A stretch of 64,000 bases of DNA from the NCBI GenBank assembly GCA_037043015.1, contig CM073329.1:5782648-5846647 (forward strand), given 5' to 3'. The translations under genes and the position numbers were made by a program. Position 1 is the stretch's first letter. Each line of letters starts with the position of its first letter. The stretch is from Bryum argenteum. Its lineage: Eukaryota > Streptophyta > Bryopsida > Bryales > Bryaceae. Shown piece by piece: positions 11,955 to 20,645 of the stretch. The notes under the pieces were generated by a model. It saw only the letters and a program-made list of their open reading frames with translations. It ran no database searches and was not told the origin of the DNA.

Positions 11955-12152
11955 CCGGGTCTTGCAAAAGTTATCAAAATCATCTTCCTGTGATATGATA
12001 ACCATTGTTCCTTGTCAAAAGTATCAAAAGGAAAGATCCATGCCGACAATGAAGAGAAGAGACAGCCAAATGCCCAACCTCAATTGGAAGCAATGTGTCT
12101 TTGCCCATATGATGCCTAGAAGACTCAAACATGTTAGTAGGATTTGGCCTCT
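11955..12152 (+). other. coding-like relic interrupted by the retrotransposon (left part)
   Basis: The sequence left of the LTR retrotransposon reads in one frame as Lys/Glu/Gln-rich protein ('NEEKRQPNAQPQLEAMCL'). The region to its right (from 18201) also has a lysine-rich open frame ('ELYVRMGLIDYEKLVRPKAK') ending in a GA microsatellite. The two may be parts of one older gene or transposon into which the retroelement jumped. No family is recognised and stops interrupt both parts. Confidence 0.25.
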
Positions 12153-12172
12153 TGTTAGGGACATAGGCTCTG

Positions 12173-12302
12173 GAACCTTCTAGAAGGAAGTCTCTAGAAG
12201 TCTCTAGAAGTCTCTGGAACCTTCTAGAAAGAAAGTCTCTAGAACCTTCTAGAAGGAAGTCTTTAGAACCTTCTAGAAGCTAGTCTCTGGAACCTTCTAG
12301 AA
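12173..12302 (+). promoter_or_regulatory. array of five heat-shock-element-like motifs in the LTR U3
   Basis: GAACCTTCTAGAA occurs at 12173-12185, 12217-12229, 12242-12254, 12266-12278 and 12290-12302. Each is an exact GAAnnTTCnnGAA, the three-pentamer binding site of heat shock factors. Further TTCTAGAA dimers lie in the 27-bp units downstream. The array sits about 155-285 bp upstream of the LTR TATA box, the expected position for promoter elements. Heat control is inferred from the motif; the motif itself is directly seen. Confidence 0.65.
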
Positions 12303-12303
12303 G

Positions 12304-12438
12304 CATCCTAGCTGGTAGAAGTTCTAGAAGCATCCTAGCTGGTAGAAGTTCTAGAAGCATCCTAGCTGGTAGAAGTTCTAGAAGCATCCTAGCTGGTAGA
12401 AGTTCTAGAAGCATCCTAGGTGGTAGAAGTTCTAGAAG
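12304..12438 (+). repeat. 27-bp minisatellite in 5' LTR, five units
   Basis: Units start at 12304, 12331, 12358, 12385 and 12412, each opening CATCCTAG and closing GTTCTAGAAG. The last carries a C-to-G variant (CATCCTAGG). The 3' LTR has three units (17935-18015) with the same variant last. The copy number difference points to slippage during reverse transcription or later. Confidence 0.9.
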
Positions 12439-12456
12439 CTTCTTGGGTTCTAGAAG

Positions 12457-12464
12457 TATATATA
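12457..12464 (+). promoter_or_regulatory. LTR TATA box
   Basis: TATATATA is followed by AGGAGTCG and lies downstream of the TTCTAGAA array. The same box is at 18034-18041 in the 3' LTR. Transcription is expected to begin roughly 30 bp downstream. Confidence 0.65.
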
Positions 12465-12648
12465 GGAGTCGAGCTGAAGAGTTCTTCAGTCTCGACAACG
12501 CATCTCTTGGAGCTCTAGCTCACCTCTCTTGGTGTTTTTCGTGTACTCTTCTTGTTAATCCAAGCTCTTGTCAGTTTTCTTTAGTTTCCAGATATTCATG
12601 TCATCTGTTTTTGTGTCCCTGACAGTTTGTCGAGACTACCTTCTCACA

Positions 12649-12662
12649 GATATCAAAGCTAG
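12649..12662 (+). other. possible degenerate primer-binding site
   Basis: GATATCAAAGCTAG resembles the initiator-methionine tRNA complement (TGGTATCAGAGC) used by many plant LTR elements. It lies 24 bp after the LTR rather than directly next to it, and it has mismatches. Weak call. Confidence 0.3.
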
Positions 12663-12813
12663 TCCCTTCATGTTGGAGAGAGTGGATTACCTCTTTTCTT
12701 GGAGTCTTGAGGCGTTTTAGAGGTTGCGGAGTACCCTCCTTTAAACCAATATTGATCTGTTGTCAATTTTTTTCTTTTCGTTTGTAGATTTGGTCAAAGA
12801 TCAAGACGTCAAT

Positions 12814-13735
12814 ATGGCTGAAAATTTGGAATCCAAATTGGACGCCATCATGAATGCTCTTGCTACGTTATCACAGAGACAAGCGGAGATAGAAGGAGCC
12901 ATGACAAGACTTCACAATGATGGAGCATTCGGGATAACATCATCCAGGATTCACCAGTCTCAAGCAACTACACCGGAGGAGGCGACTACACCTTTAGTTC
13001 AATAAAACCCAATGATTCAACAACGGAAGGAGCCTAGAGTTAGTCTTCCTGACAAGTTCGACGGAACGCGTTCCAAGTTTCAAGGTTTTGTCAACCAAAT
13101 CAGGTTGATAACTGTTTTACAACCTGAACGATATCCGACGGAGGAGGCGCGTGTTGGACTTGTTGGAACTCTGCTTATAGGACAAACTCTGTCGTGGTTT
13201 GCCCCCTTGTTCGAAAAACGATCGCCAATTTTGAGCAACTTTGAGGCGTTTTGGAAGATTTGCGAAGCATTTGGCGAGCATGTGAGTTCGATGGGCTACA
13301 ACAAAGATCCGATCGCTACGACAAGGGACGCGCGCTCGCGTCGATCTTCACGATCGGATTTGATAAATCAAGCAGTGACATCAATGGGGCGAAGAAGCGT
13401 TGGTGAGTCGAGTTTTATTGGGGTTTGAGGATGATGTGAAGGACCTACTTTTATCCCTTCCTGATCCGCAAACGCTCAACGAAGCCATTAGCTAAGCCGT
13501 AAAAGTGCGACAACCGTTTATTCCAGGCGTCGTCAAGACCAGGCGTCCAAAATACCAAACGAATCGCTACACCACGTGTATGTTGGCAAACAATTTGAGT
13601 TCTCATTCGGAGGCGAAGCCACGCAAATCGACGCGCACGTGTCGAGAGCTCTTACTCCGAAGACAAGAAGAAACGGCGTATGGAAGAAGGACTGTTTATC
13701 TGCTGCGGAGAAGAAGGCCACAAGGTTGAAATTGC
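12814..13735 (+). pseudogene. retrotransposon gag, broken
   Basis: The frame opens at ATG 12814 (MAENLESKLDAIMNA, helical N-terminus). It meets a TAA at 13003-13005 and continues in the same frame with the capsid-like block PRVSLPDKFDGTRSKFQGF...LQPERYPTEEARVGL...WFAPLFEK. The frame is then lost near 13310-13430. Around 13680-13735 another frame shows a zinc-knuckle remnant (CCGEEGHK) that lacks its last cysteine. Gag would form the particle and bind RNA. With the stop, frameshifts and damaged knuckle this copy is not functional. Confidence 0.8.
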
Positions 13736-13922
13736 CTCAAGATTAACCGAGCATTGTTAAGACTAGGAGTGCGGTGATCCCGGAAAACGACGATCCCAAC
13801 CACAAGAGGGAACCGTCGGGTGGGCGATTGAACGCCGCGACAACAATCGAGTTCCTCTTCTCCGCCTAACCCGCCCATTGTTTTACAATTCGCTGTCTCT
13901 TGGTCCTCAAAAACACAAAACT

Positions 13923-14160
13923 TTAGCGCTATTAGATTCGGGAGCATCTACTTGTTTTTAGATGAAGAATCTCTAAGCGTCACGAGATTCGATTCGCCAA
14001 TGTAAATCCAAGCCTGTTCACGTAGAGGTGATAGATGGACGACCTTTATTGTGCAGCGTGTCACCCATTAATCGCACTATAGAAGTGGCGTTTAAGGACC
14101 ATAGTAGTTACGTTGTTTTTAATGTCATTAGAACCCCGTCAAACCCCGTCATCCTAGGTC
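13923..14160 (+). pseudogene. retrotransposon aspartic protease remnant
   Basis: LALLDSGAST with the catalytic DSG triad (Asp codon at 13935) marks the retropepsin start. A TAG follows three codons later. Downstream text reads as protease-like only in shifting frames up to about 14160. Confidence 0.7.
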
Positions 14161-14359
14161 TCTCCTGTTAGAACAACATAACCCTACCATAGATTGGAAA
14201 TTGCGGAAAATGACTTTTTCCAAAGAATATTCCAAGAGCCAACCTAGTAGACATCCCAAGATAGGGAAAACATTGTTTATTGGAGCAAAGGACGTTTGAC
14301 GATCATCCAAAGCATGAGCACCCTTCGTCATCTACGCATTTCAACTAAGACGGAGAAGA

Positions 14360-15640
14360 GTTCGACGGCAAGATACCAGGAAGAATACAAGGATTTTGAG
14401 GCGTGTTTCGAGAAGAAGAACGCGGACATGCTACGGAAAGATCGGCCATACGACCGCGCTTATAGACTCGCTAGAAGGAAAGACAACCGCTTTTTGGCCC
14501 AATCTACAATCTCTCTCAAACGGAGTTAGCGGAGCTGCGAAAATACATTGACGAGAATCTAGCGAAGAACTTCATTCGTCATTCAAAGTCGCTAATGCTG
14601 GCAAGACCGATCTTGTTCGTAAAGAAGAATGATGGCTCCGCGAACGAGCGTCGTGGACTATCGAGGCCTCAACAAGGTAACTAAGAAAAATCGTTTATTC
14701 TACTACCTCGATCTCTAGTATCTTGGAGCGGACTCCGGCGTGCAAAGATCTTTACAAAAATTGATCCGGGGAGCTTACAACCTCGACGGATCGAGGAAGG
14801 AGATGAGTGGAAGACAGGCGTCCGCATCAAGGTATGACCATTTTGAATATAATGTCAAATGCTTTTGGCCTTACCAACGCCCTTTGTTTTCCAACACATG
14901 ATGAATGACATCTTTTCGGAGTACCTTGACGACTTTGTTGTCATCTATCTGGATGACATCTTGATATTTTCCAAAAACGAAGAGGAGCACGAGAAGCACG
15001 TTCGTTTAGTCCTCGAGAAACTACGAGAACGAGGACTCTACGCCAAGATGGAAAAGTGCCCATTCCACCAAACCGAGATGGAGTTTCTAGGGTTCATTGC
15101 GACTACAGACGGCTTGAAGATGGACCCCAAGAAGGTGGAAGCAATTGTATGCTTGGAGGTTCCGAAGACGGTTAGAGACGTACAATGTTTTCTTGGATTT
15201 GCTAACTTCTATCGGATCTTCATCAAGAATTATTCTTGGGTCGCTGCTCCACTCACCCGATTGACGTGTAAGAACAAGTTAGAATGGGGACCTCAAGCCG
15301 AACGAGCATTTCAAGATCTCAAGACGGCGTTTACTACGGCTCCCGTCGCTACACACTCGACTTTCAAAGGCCTTCTATTTGGAGACCGACGCTTCGATTT
15401 TCTTTGGGAGTATCTTTTGAGATGGGCAGACGGAGGCTTCATCCAGTTGTGTTTTATTCCCGGAAGTTCTTTACTGCGGAAATTAACTACGAAATCCACG
15501 ATTAAGAACTCCTTGCCATAGTGGATTCCTTCCAAAGTGGAGACACTTTCTCAAGCGGCTAAGATCCGGTGACCGTATACACGGATCACAAGAATTTGGA
15601 GTACTTCATGTCGGCTCGAATCCTCGAATCGACGCTGCTC
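14360..15640 (+). pseudogene. reverse transcriptase and RNase H, frame-broken
   Basis: The region opens with YQEEYKDFEACFEKKNADML. It continues in another frame with [18 protein letters not shown] and [11 protein letters not shown], the finger region of Ty3/Gypsy RT. The longest intact part (14859-15521) carries VVIYLDDILIFSKNEEEH, holding the catalytic YLDD, and the thumb/connection FLGFANFYRIFIKNYSW. Much of the palm before it is missing or scrambled (about 14650-14860). RNase H text (HPVVFYSRKF, AEINYEIHD) lies in a shifted frame at 15420-15505. At least four frame breaks make it inactive. Confidence 0.88.
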
Positions 15641-15942
15641 GGTGGAATATGTCGTTGTCGCGATTTGATTTTGTTATCACCTATCGGGCGCAGGAAGCAA
15701 GCGAGGACTATCGGATGCATTATCGAGGAGATCGTATCTCACGCCTAAGAGATGGAGAAGAAGCATTTGATCAACAATGCACCACATTGTTGAAACCGGA
15801 GATTTTAGAATTTCATATTTCTTTGCCGCCAATTGATGCGGACTTCCTCGACCAGGTACGCACTGTAACAACCAAAGATTCTTTAGCTCTTGAGATCAAG
15901 AAGCGTGCCGATAATGACAAGTTCAAGATGGAGTGAGATCTT

Positions 15943-17364
15943 TTGTATTTTGAAAAGCGACTATATATTCCAAAGGGACCAACACGACTTCGAGTTCTCC
16001 AATCTCGCCACGACTTTCAAGCAGCAGGACATTTTGGATACAACAAGACATTGGAGCTTATTTCGCAAGATTTTTGGTGGCCTCAAATGTGGAAGGATGT
16101 GAAGGAGTTTATCCTCTCTTGTGATATTTGTTCAAGGTCAAAGAACCCTCGGCATCGCCCCTATGGACCTCTGCAGCCGTTGCCTATTCCGCATCGACCA
16201 TGGTCTTCAGTTTCCATGGACTTCATTACGGACCTGCCGCCTTTAAACTCGTTCGACAACATCTTTGTTGTGGTGGATCGGCTTACAAAGATGGCGCATT
16301 TTATTCCTTGCGAGAACATCATCGTCGGCGAGGACACAACAAGACTTTTCGATAATGTATATCGTTATCACGGCTTTCGAGATGACATCGTGTCGGATCG
16401 AGGAACTCGATTCGTCTCCAAATTCGGAGATCTCTTTTTGAGATTTTGAAGGTGGATATCAAGCTTTCTTCAGCCTTTCATCCTCAAACTGACGGTCAGA
16501 CGGAACGGGTAAATCAAGTCTTGGAGCAGTATCTACGCTGCACCATCAACTACCAGCAAGACGATTGGACCGAATATCTACCGTTTGCCGAGTTTGCCTA
16601 CAACAACACGCTTACGCGTCGCCTCAACAAACACCGTTTTGCCAATTATGGATACCATCCGAAACTTGATTTGTTAAATCAGGTGGCCAATAACAACCCA
16701 AAGAAGGCTTTGTGAGAGGCAAACTATCGGAGCTTCAAGCTACGTTGCGACTTCAATTACAAACTGCCCAAGAGTCTTACAAGGCGTCCGCAGATAAATT
16801 TCGGAATAAGGCACCCACTTTCAAGATTGGAGATAAGGTATGGATGCTTCGACGAAACATCAAGACCAAGCGGCCATGTGACAAGTTGGACTATCGAAGA
16901 TTGGGGTCGTTTGTCATCGAGAAGCAAATCAATCCAGTGGCGTACCAGATAGTGCTACCAGCTGCTATGAAGGTACATTCGGTCTTCCACGTGTCCTTGT
17001 TGGAACCTTATCGAGAGTCTACTTTTCCTGGAAGAGTGCAAAGCCCGCCACCTAGTGTCGAAATCGAGAACCATGAGGAATACGAGGTAGATAAGATACT
17101 AGATTCACGGCGAAGATGGGGAAAATTAGAATACCTCGTGTATTGGAGCGGCTACGATATTAATGAACGAACATGGGAGGATGCTGAAAATCTCGCAAAC
17201 GCGCCAGAGAAGGTACAGGAGTTTCATCAACGATATCCTCGTAAAAACCAAGCCGGTTCGGCGATAGCTTCTTTTCTCGACGCTTGCCCACCTGAGAACA
17301 TAAAAGGGAGGAGTGCACCACAAAAATTCATAGTTGTTGTAGTTATTTTGTCTAAGATTGAGTA
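15943..17364 (+). pseudogene. integrase with C-terminal chromodomain, one or two frame breaks
   Basis: The first part has the H2C2 zinc finger (GHFGYNKTLELISQDFWWP ... SCDICSRSK) and the catalytic aspartates in VSMDFITDLPP and VSDRGTRFVSKF. A break near 16448 shifts the frame. The third catalytic residue follows in AFHPQTDGQTERVNQ. Next, in a further frame from about 16712, comes the GPY/F-like module (NPVAYQIVLP, VHSVFHVSLLEPY). Last is a chromodomain (EYEVDKILDSRR, LEYLVYWSGYD, RTWEDAENL) at about 17080-17240. Chromodomains steer integration to marked chromatin. This is the best preserved part of the element, but it is still interrupted. Confidence 0.9.
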
Positions 17365-17379
17365 GAAATTTTCTAGTAG

Positions 17380-17793
17380 CCATAGTTTAGTCTTACGATA
17401 TGGATAATCAAGAGATAGAAAGTATGCCGATTATGTCATCTCAACCAAAGAAACTCACGAAGACGACCTCGAGATGAAGAATCACTGCATACTTATTAAC
17501 GACGACGAAGGATACCAAGAACCGATCGATCTGGTGATTGTATTCGAAATGGAGCTGCGTTCAATGGTGTGCGGAAAGGCGTGTTTGCGGGGACAATTTC
17601 ACAATGAAGACACGGAGGTTCACGCTTGGTCGGAAGTAGAAGGCGTGGGCGCTCCGTTGGCTTCGAGGACCAATGAACCACTTACCTCGTGAACAACAAT
17701 TGGAGTTCATTTGCAGGCGTGATGCGGCGAGATCTTCATTTTTCTGCGTTGGTATTAACTCACAACAAGCATTCTTCCGGAGACCTCGAAGCT
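17380..17793 (+). pseudogene. coding-like 3' extension between chromodomain and polypurine tract
   Basis: After the chromodomain frame closes at 17365, the sequence still reads protein-like in broken frames. The clearest is MNHLPREQQLEFICRRDA followed by ARSSFFCVGINSQQAFFRRP (17671-17790), ending just before the polypurine tract. It may be the remains of a longer pol C-terminus or an extra 3' gene. I do not recognise a named domain. Confidence 0.45.
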
Positions 17794-17807
17794 AAAAGGA
17801 GGGGTGA
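17794..17807 (+). other. polypurine tract
   Basis: AAAAGGAGGGGTGA lies directly before the 3' LTR, where plus-strand DNA synthesis of LTR retrotransposons is primed. Confidence 0.75.
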
Positions 17808-18200
17808 TGTTAGGGACATAGGCTCTGGAACCTTACAGAAGGAAGTCTCTAGAAGTCTCTAGAAGTCTCTGGAACCTTCTAGAAAGAAAGTATCTAGAAC
17901 CTTCTAGAAGCTAGTCTCTGGAACCTTCTAGAAGCATCCTAGCTGGTAGAAGTTCTAGAAGCATCCTAGCTGGTAGAAGTTCTAGAAGCATCCTAGGTGG
18001 TAGAAGTTCTAGAAGCTTCTTGGGTTCTAGAAGTATATATAGGAGTCGGTGTGAAGAGTTCTTGAGTCTCGACAACGCATCTCTTGGAGCTCTAGCTCAC
18101 CTCTCTTGGTGTTATTCGTGTACTCTTCTTGTTAATCCAAGCTCTTGTCAGTTTTCGTTAGTTTCCAGATATCTTGTCATCTGTTTTTGTGTCCCTGACA
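17808..18200 (+). repeat. 3' LTR (393 bp)
   Basis: Same TG...CA ends as the 5' LTR. It has three 27-bp units instead of five. Three exact GAAnnTTCnnGAA motifs remain in its U3, and the first one seen in the 5' LTR is mutated here (GAACCTTACAGAA). It has the same TATA box and the same 3' half. It is followed by the target duplication CCTCT. Confidence 0.92.
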
Positions 18201-18490
18201 CCTCTCCTTAGGGGAACATACTTATGAACACTTTGACATACGAGAAATGATGTTACCTTCAATGATGTAAAGTGGAATAAAGAGAAGGTAGAGCTCTACG
18301 TGCGAATGGGACTCATTGATTATGAGAAGTTAGTGCGGCCCAAAGCTAAAAAATCTTGTATCAAATACCCAAAGAAGGAGGAAGAGTTTATTGAGCAATT
18401 CAAAGAAAACTTGTGTATGAAAGGAGTTATTAGTACCTTGGAGAGAGAGAGAGAGAGAGAGAGAGAGCCATCTTTAATGGCGCCTCGTAA
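18201..18490 (+). other. coding-like relic right of the retrotransposon, with GA microsatellite
   Basis: The frame from about 18250 reads NDVTFNDVKWNKEK, then MGLIDYEKLVRPKAKKSC and KKEEEFIEQFKENLC. It is lysine- and glutamate-rich and unlike the AT-rich spacer, and runs into a (GA)13 tract at 18441-18467. No family is recognised. It may continue the relic at 11955-12152. Confidence 0.25.
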
Positions 18491-19500
18491 ACTCCTTTGC
18501 AGTTAGATCATTGGTAAGTTAGGTCCCCTTTATAAGCTTTTCCTCTTAGCCCAAACCTTGGTCCAGCTTTGCCACACATAGTAGAGAAAGCGTTCGTTCT
18601 TTAAATTTGCAATAGAGGGATCACTTTTTTTGTGTAAAAATTAATAATATCAAAAAGTAGTCCGAAAGTGCAAATTGACTATTAGATGACTAAGAATATG
18701 TAGGTGGGTAAGATACTTACTCACAATCAAAATGGACAAGCTGTAATATAAGTGGATAAGTGAATAAATAATCAACTTACATTACTTTAGAAAAGTGGTA
18801 TGGCCAACTTTAACACTAGACCAAAACATTTCGTCCTTTGAAGTGTTATGGCCAGGCTTGCTCAACCTTTCACCTTGGTAAGCCAAGAATTGAGTCCCAA
18901 AGTGGGAAGGTTTTACACTCCACGTTAGTAGGCCCTTGGAATCACTATTTGGGCCCTCTTCGAGCATAATTGACATCCAAGAGTTAATGGCATCAAACCC
19001 ACCCTGTCCCCCGTCCTTCCTGATTTCTGACTTTCAGCAGAGAAAATTGAGGAAGGTGAATCTGAAGAATCACAAACTGGGTCAAACAAGCATTCAGTCT
19101 CCCTGCATATCAAAAAGTGACGGATGTTTGGAGAACTCAGGAACAGGGCCCAAATTCCGGATCTAACCTAGAAGTTACATCAGTCATAAATACAGTAGAG
19201 CAGGTTTTACTTACAAAAACCAATCCTAAGTTTCACTTGCCCTGCGCAGTAATTTTGATCACGTAAAATCAAGATTGAAGAAACTGGGCAAAGGGAGCAC
19301 TGTGATCATTCATGTGAATATTCTATGGAATGAACACTGTTGATCATAAACTAGAAATTTAAACGTCCTCGTTAAAATAAGTTAGAGATTAAGTGGAAGT
19401 TAAATATGAGCATGCATACAATCGTATATATATGGTTATGAGGTCACCTTGTGAGCGCGTCCGTATTCGAAATGGAAGGGAAGGTTCATTCATCCATTTA
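18491..19500. other. spacer, no gene recognised
   Basis: Mixed AT-rich sequence with no recognised repeat or gene. The promoter of the coiled-coil gene probably starts in its last part. Confidence 0.35.
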
Positions 19501-20645
19501 GGCATTCTGACAATGCAGGGGCCGGCACCGTGGAACAAGGGGTGTCAGAAGCACCAACGATTACAGGAGAAAGCTAAAGCTCCCTTCACAGCTTTCCCGT
19601 TGCTGCAGAGTGCAGACCAGACAGACTGGTAAGGGGAGGGAGTCGGGCTTGCTTGTGCAGCAGCAGCCGTGATGAAAGCCTGGTCGTGTCGTTGCTCCTG
19701 TGGCCTGTCCTGTGCCTGTGGGACCAGACTTGGACTCGCTCTTCCACTGCTCCAGCCTCGATATTATTATTATTCCCGACCTTCAATGCTTCTGCATCGG
19801 GTCCAGCGCCATGGCCTTCATTCAATCGCTCACCAGATGCCGCATCGTCAACTAGGTGCTTTCCACGTAATGTTGGATTGTTTCTCCGCAAACAGGCAAG
19901 ACCCAGTTCGTGAGTGTCAGAGCGAAGTAGTAGACAATAACAAGTTCGAACGATTGCAGCAGCTGGATGCTTCTTCTTCCTCATCCCTTCCTCTCCTTCC
20001 TGCAAGCAATGCTAGTTGTTCTACTCTGCTTCTAATCTCCACAGGTACTGACTATTACTGTCGGGAAGGGATTAAGAGTGCCTGCAATATTATTCTAGTT
20101 TAATCACAGCAGATTTGCTTGTGCACATGGTGGAAGACTTTTCGACCTGAAAAAGGCTGGTTTTGCATTAGAAAGACCACGACGCATAGGGCTTTGAAGT
20201 GGCCTTGCTGATCGTGCAATTATTGAGACGAGGCGGAGCCGGAGGATGAGGAAGAGGAGTGTACCTTGATAAAATTCTTTTGTCTCTGTTTACTCCAGAT
20301 CGCGAGGATACCTCGTCTTCAGCACTTCGGTAGGGATGCAGATGATCGAAGTGCTCGGCGCTTCATTAGAAGTGGAGTGTGTAGCCATGGCCATGGCCAT
20401 AGCCAAGAGCAGGTAGTACTTTTTAGCAGGGCACGGACGGGTTCGCGTTTGTGGTGAAGGAGACGGGTGTTGTGGACGTCTCTGGGAATGTCAGTGCGTC
20501 GAAAGGAGGAGGGATTTCAACGGTGGATGGTGCCGGAGCCACAGCCTGCTTGGAAGCTGAGAATTTCTGAGCAGCGCAGGATGTGGTTAAAGGCTGATAA
20601 TTGACCAGGCTGGCGCTGCTCCAGGGTGAGAGAAGGGGAGGGAGG
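19501..20645 (+). promoter_or_regulatory. probable promoter/5' leader of the coiled-coil gene
   Basis: Base composition rises here to that of the following gene, and CT-rich and GC-rich stretches appear (for example 'cttcttcttcc' near 19970). No convincing protein frame is found, and an in-frame stop sits at 20598 just ahead of the coding frame. I infer a long, perhaps intron-containing 5' UTR; its transcription start cannot be fixed from sequence alone. Confidence 0.35.

Larger units (their letters stand above)
12153..12624 (+). repeat. 5' LTR (472 bp)
   Basis: It runs TG...CA with an 11-bp terminal inverted repeat (TGTTAGGGACA / TGTCCCTGACA). Upstream it carries a block rich in TTCTAGAA, then five 27-bp tandem units, then a TATATATA box at 12457-12464. 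It is longer than the 3' LTR (393 bp), mainly through two extra 27-bp units and one extra heat-shock-like unit. Outside these repeats the LTRs differ at only a few positions. Confidence 0.92.
12153..18200 (+). mobile_element. Ty3/Gypsy chromovirus LTR retrotransposon, complete ends, decayed coding
   Basis: This 6,048-bp element is bounded by two LTRs that start TGTTAGGGACA and end TGTCCCTGACA. A perfect 5-bp target duplication CCTCT lies at 12148-12152 and 18201-18205. The order is 5' LTR, gag, zinc knuckle, protease (DSGAS), reverse transcriptase (YLDD), RNase H, integrase (H2C2 finger and DDE), chromodomain, polypurine tract and 3' LTR. That order, with integrase after RT, defines Ty3/Gypsy, and the chromodomain makes it a chromovirus. 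Gag resembles the PDKFDG/LQPERYPT type. I associate that type with chromoviruses of fungi and non-seed plants (from memory, not checked). Many frameshifts and stops break gag-pol, so the copy cannot encode its own proteins. Confidence 0.93.

Noticed and set aside
12304..12438. Evenly spaced repeats that could suggest a CRISPR array
   Set aside because: Units are directly adjacent with no spacers, lie in an LTR, and the genome is plant-like.
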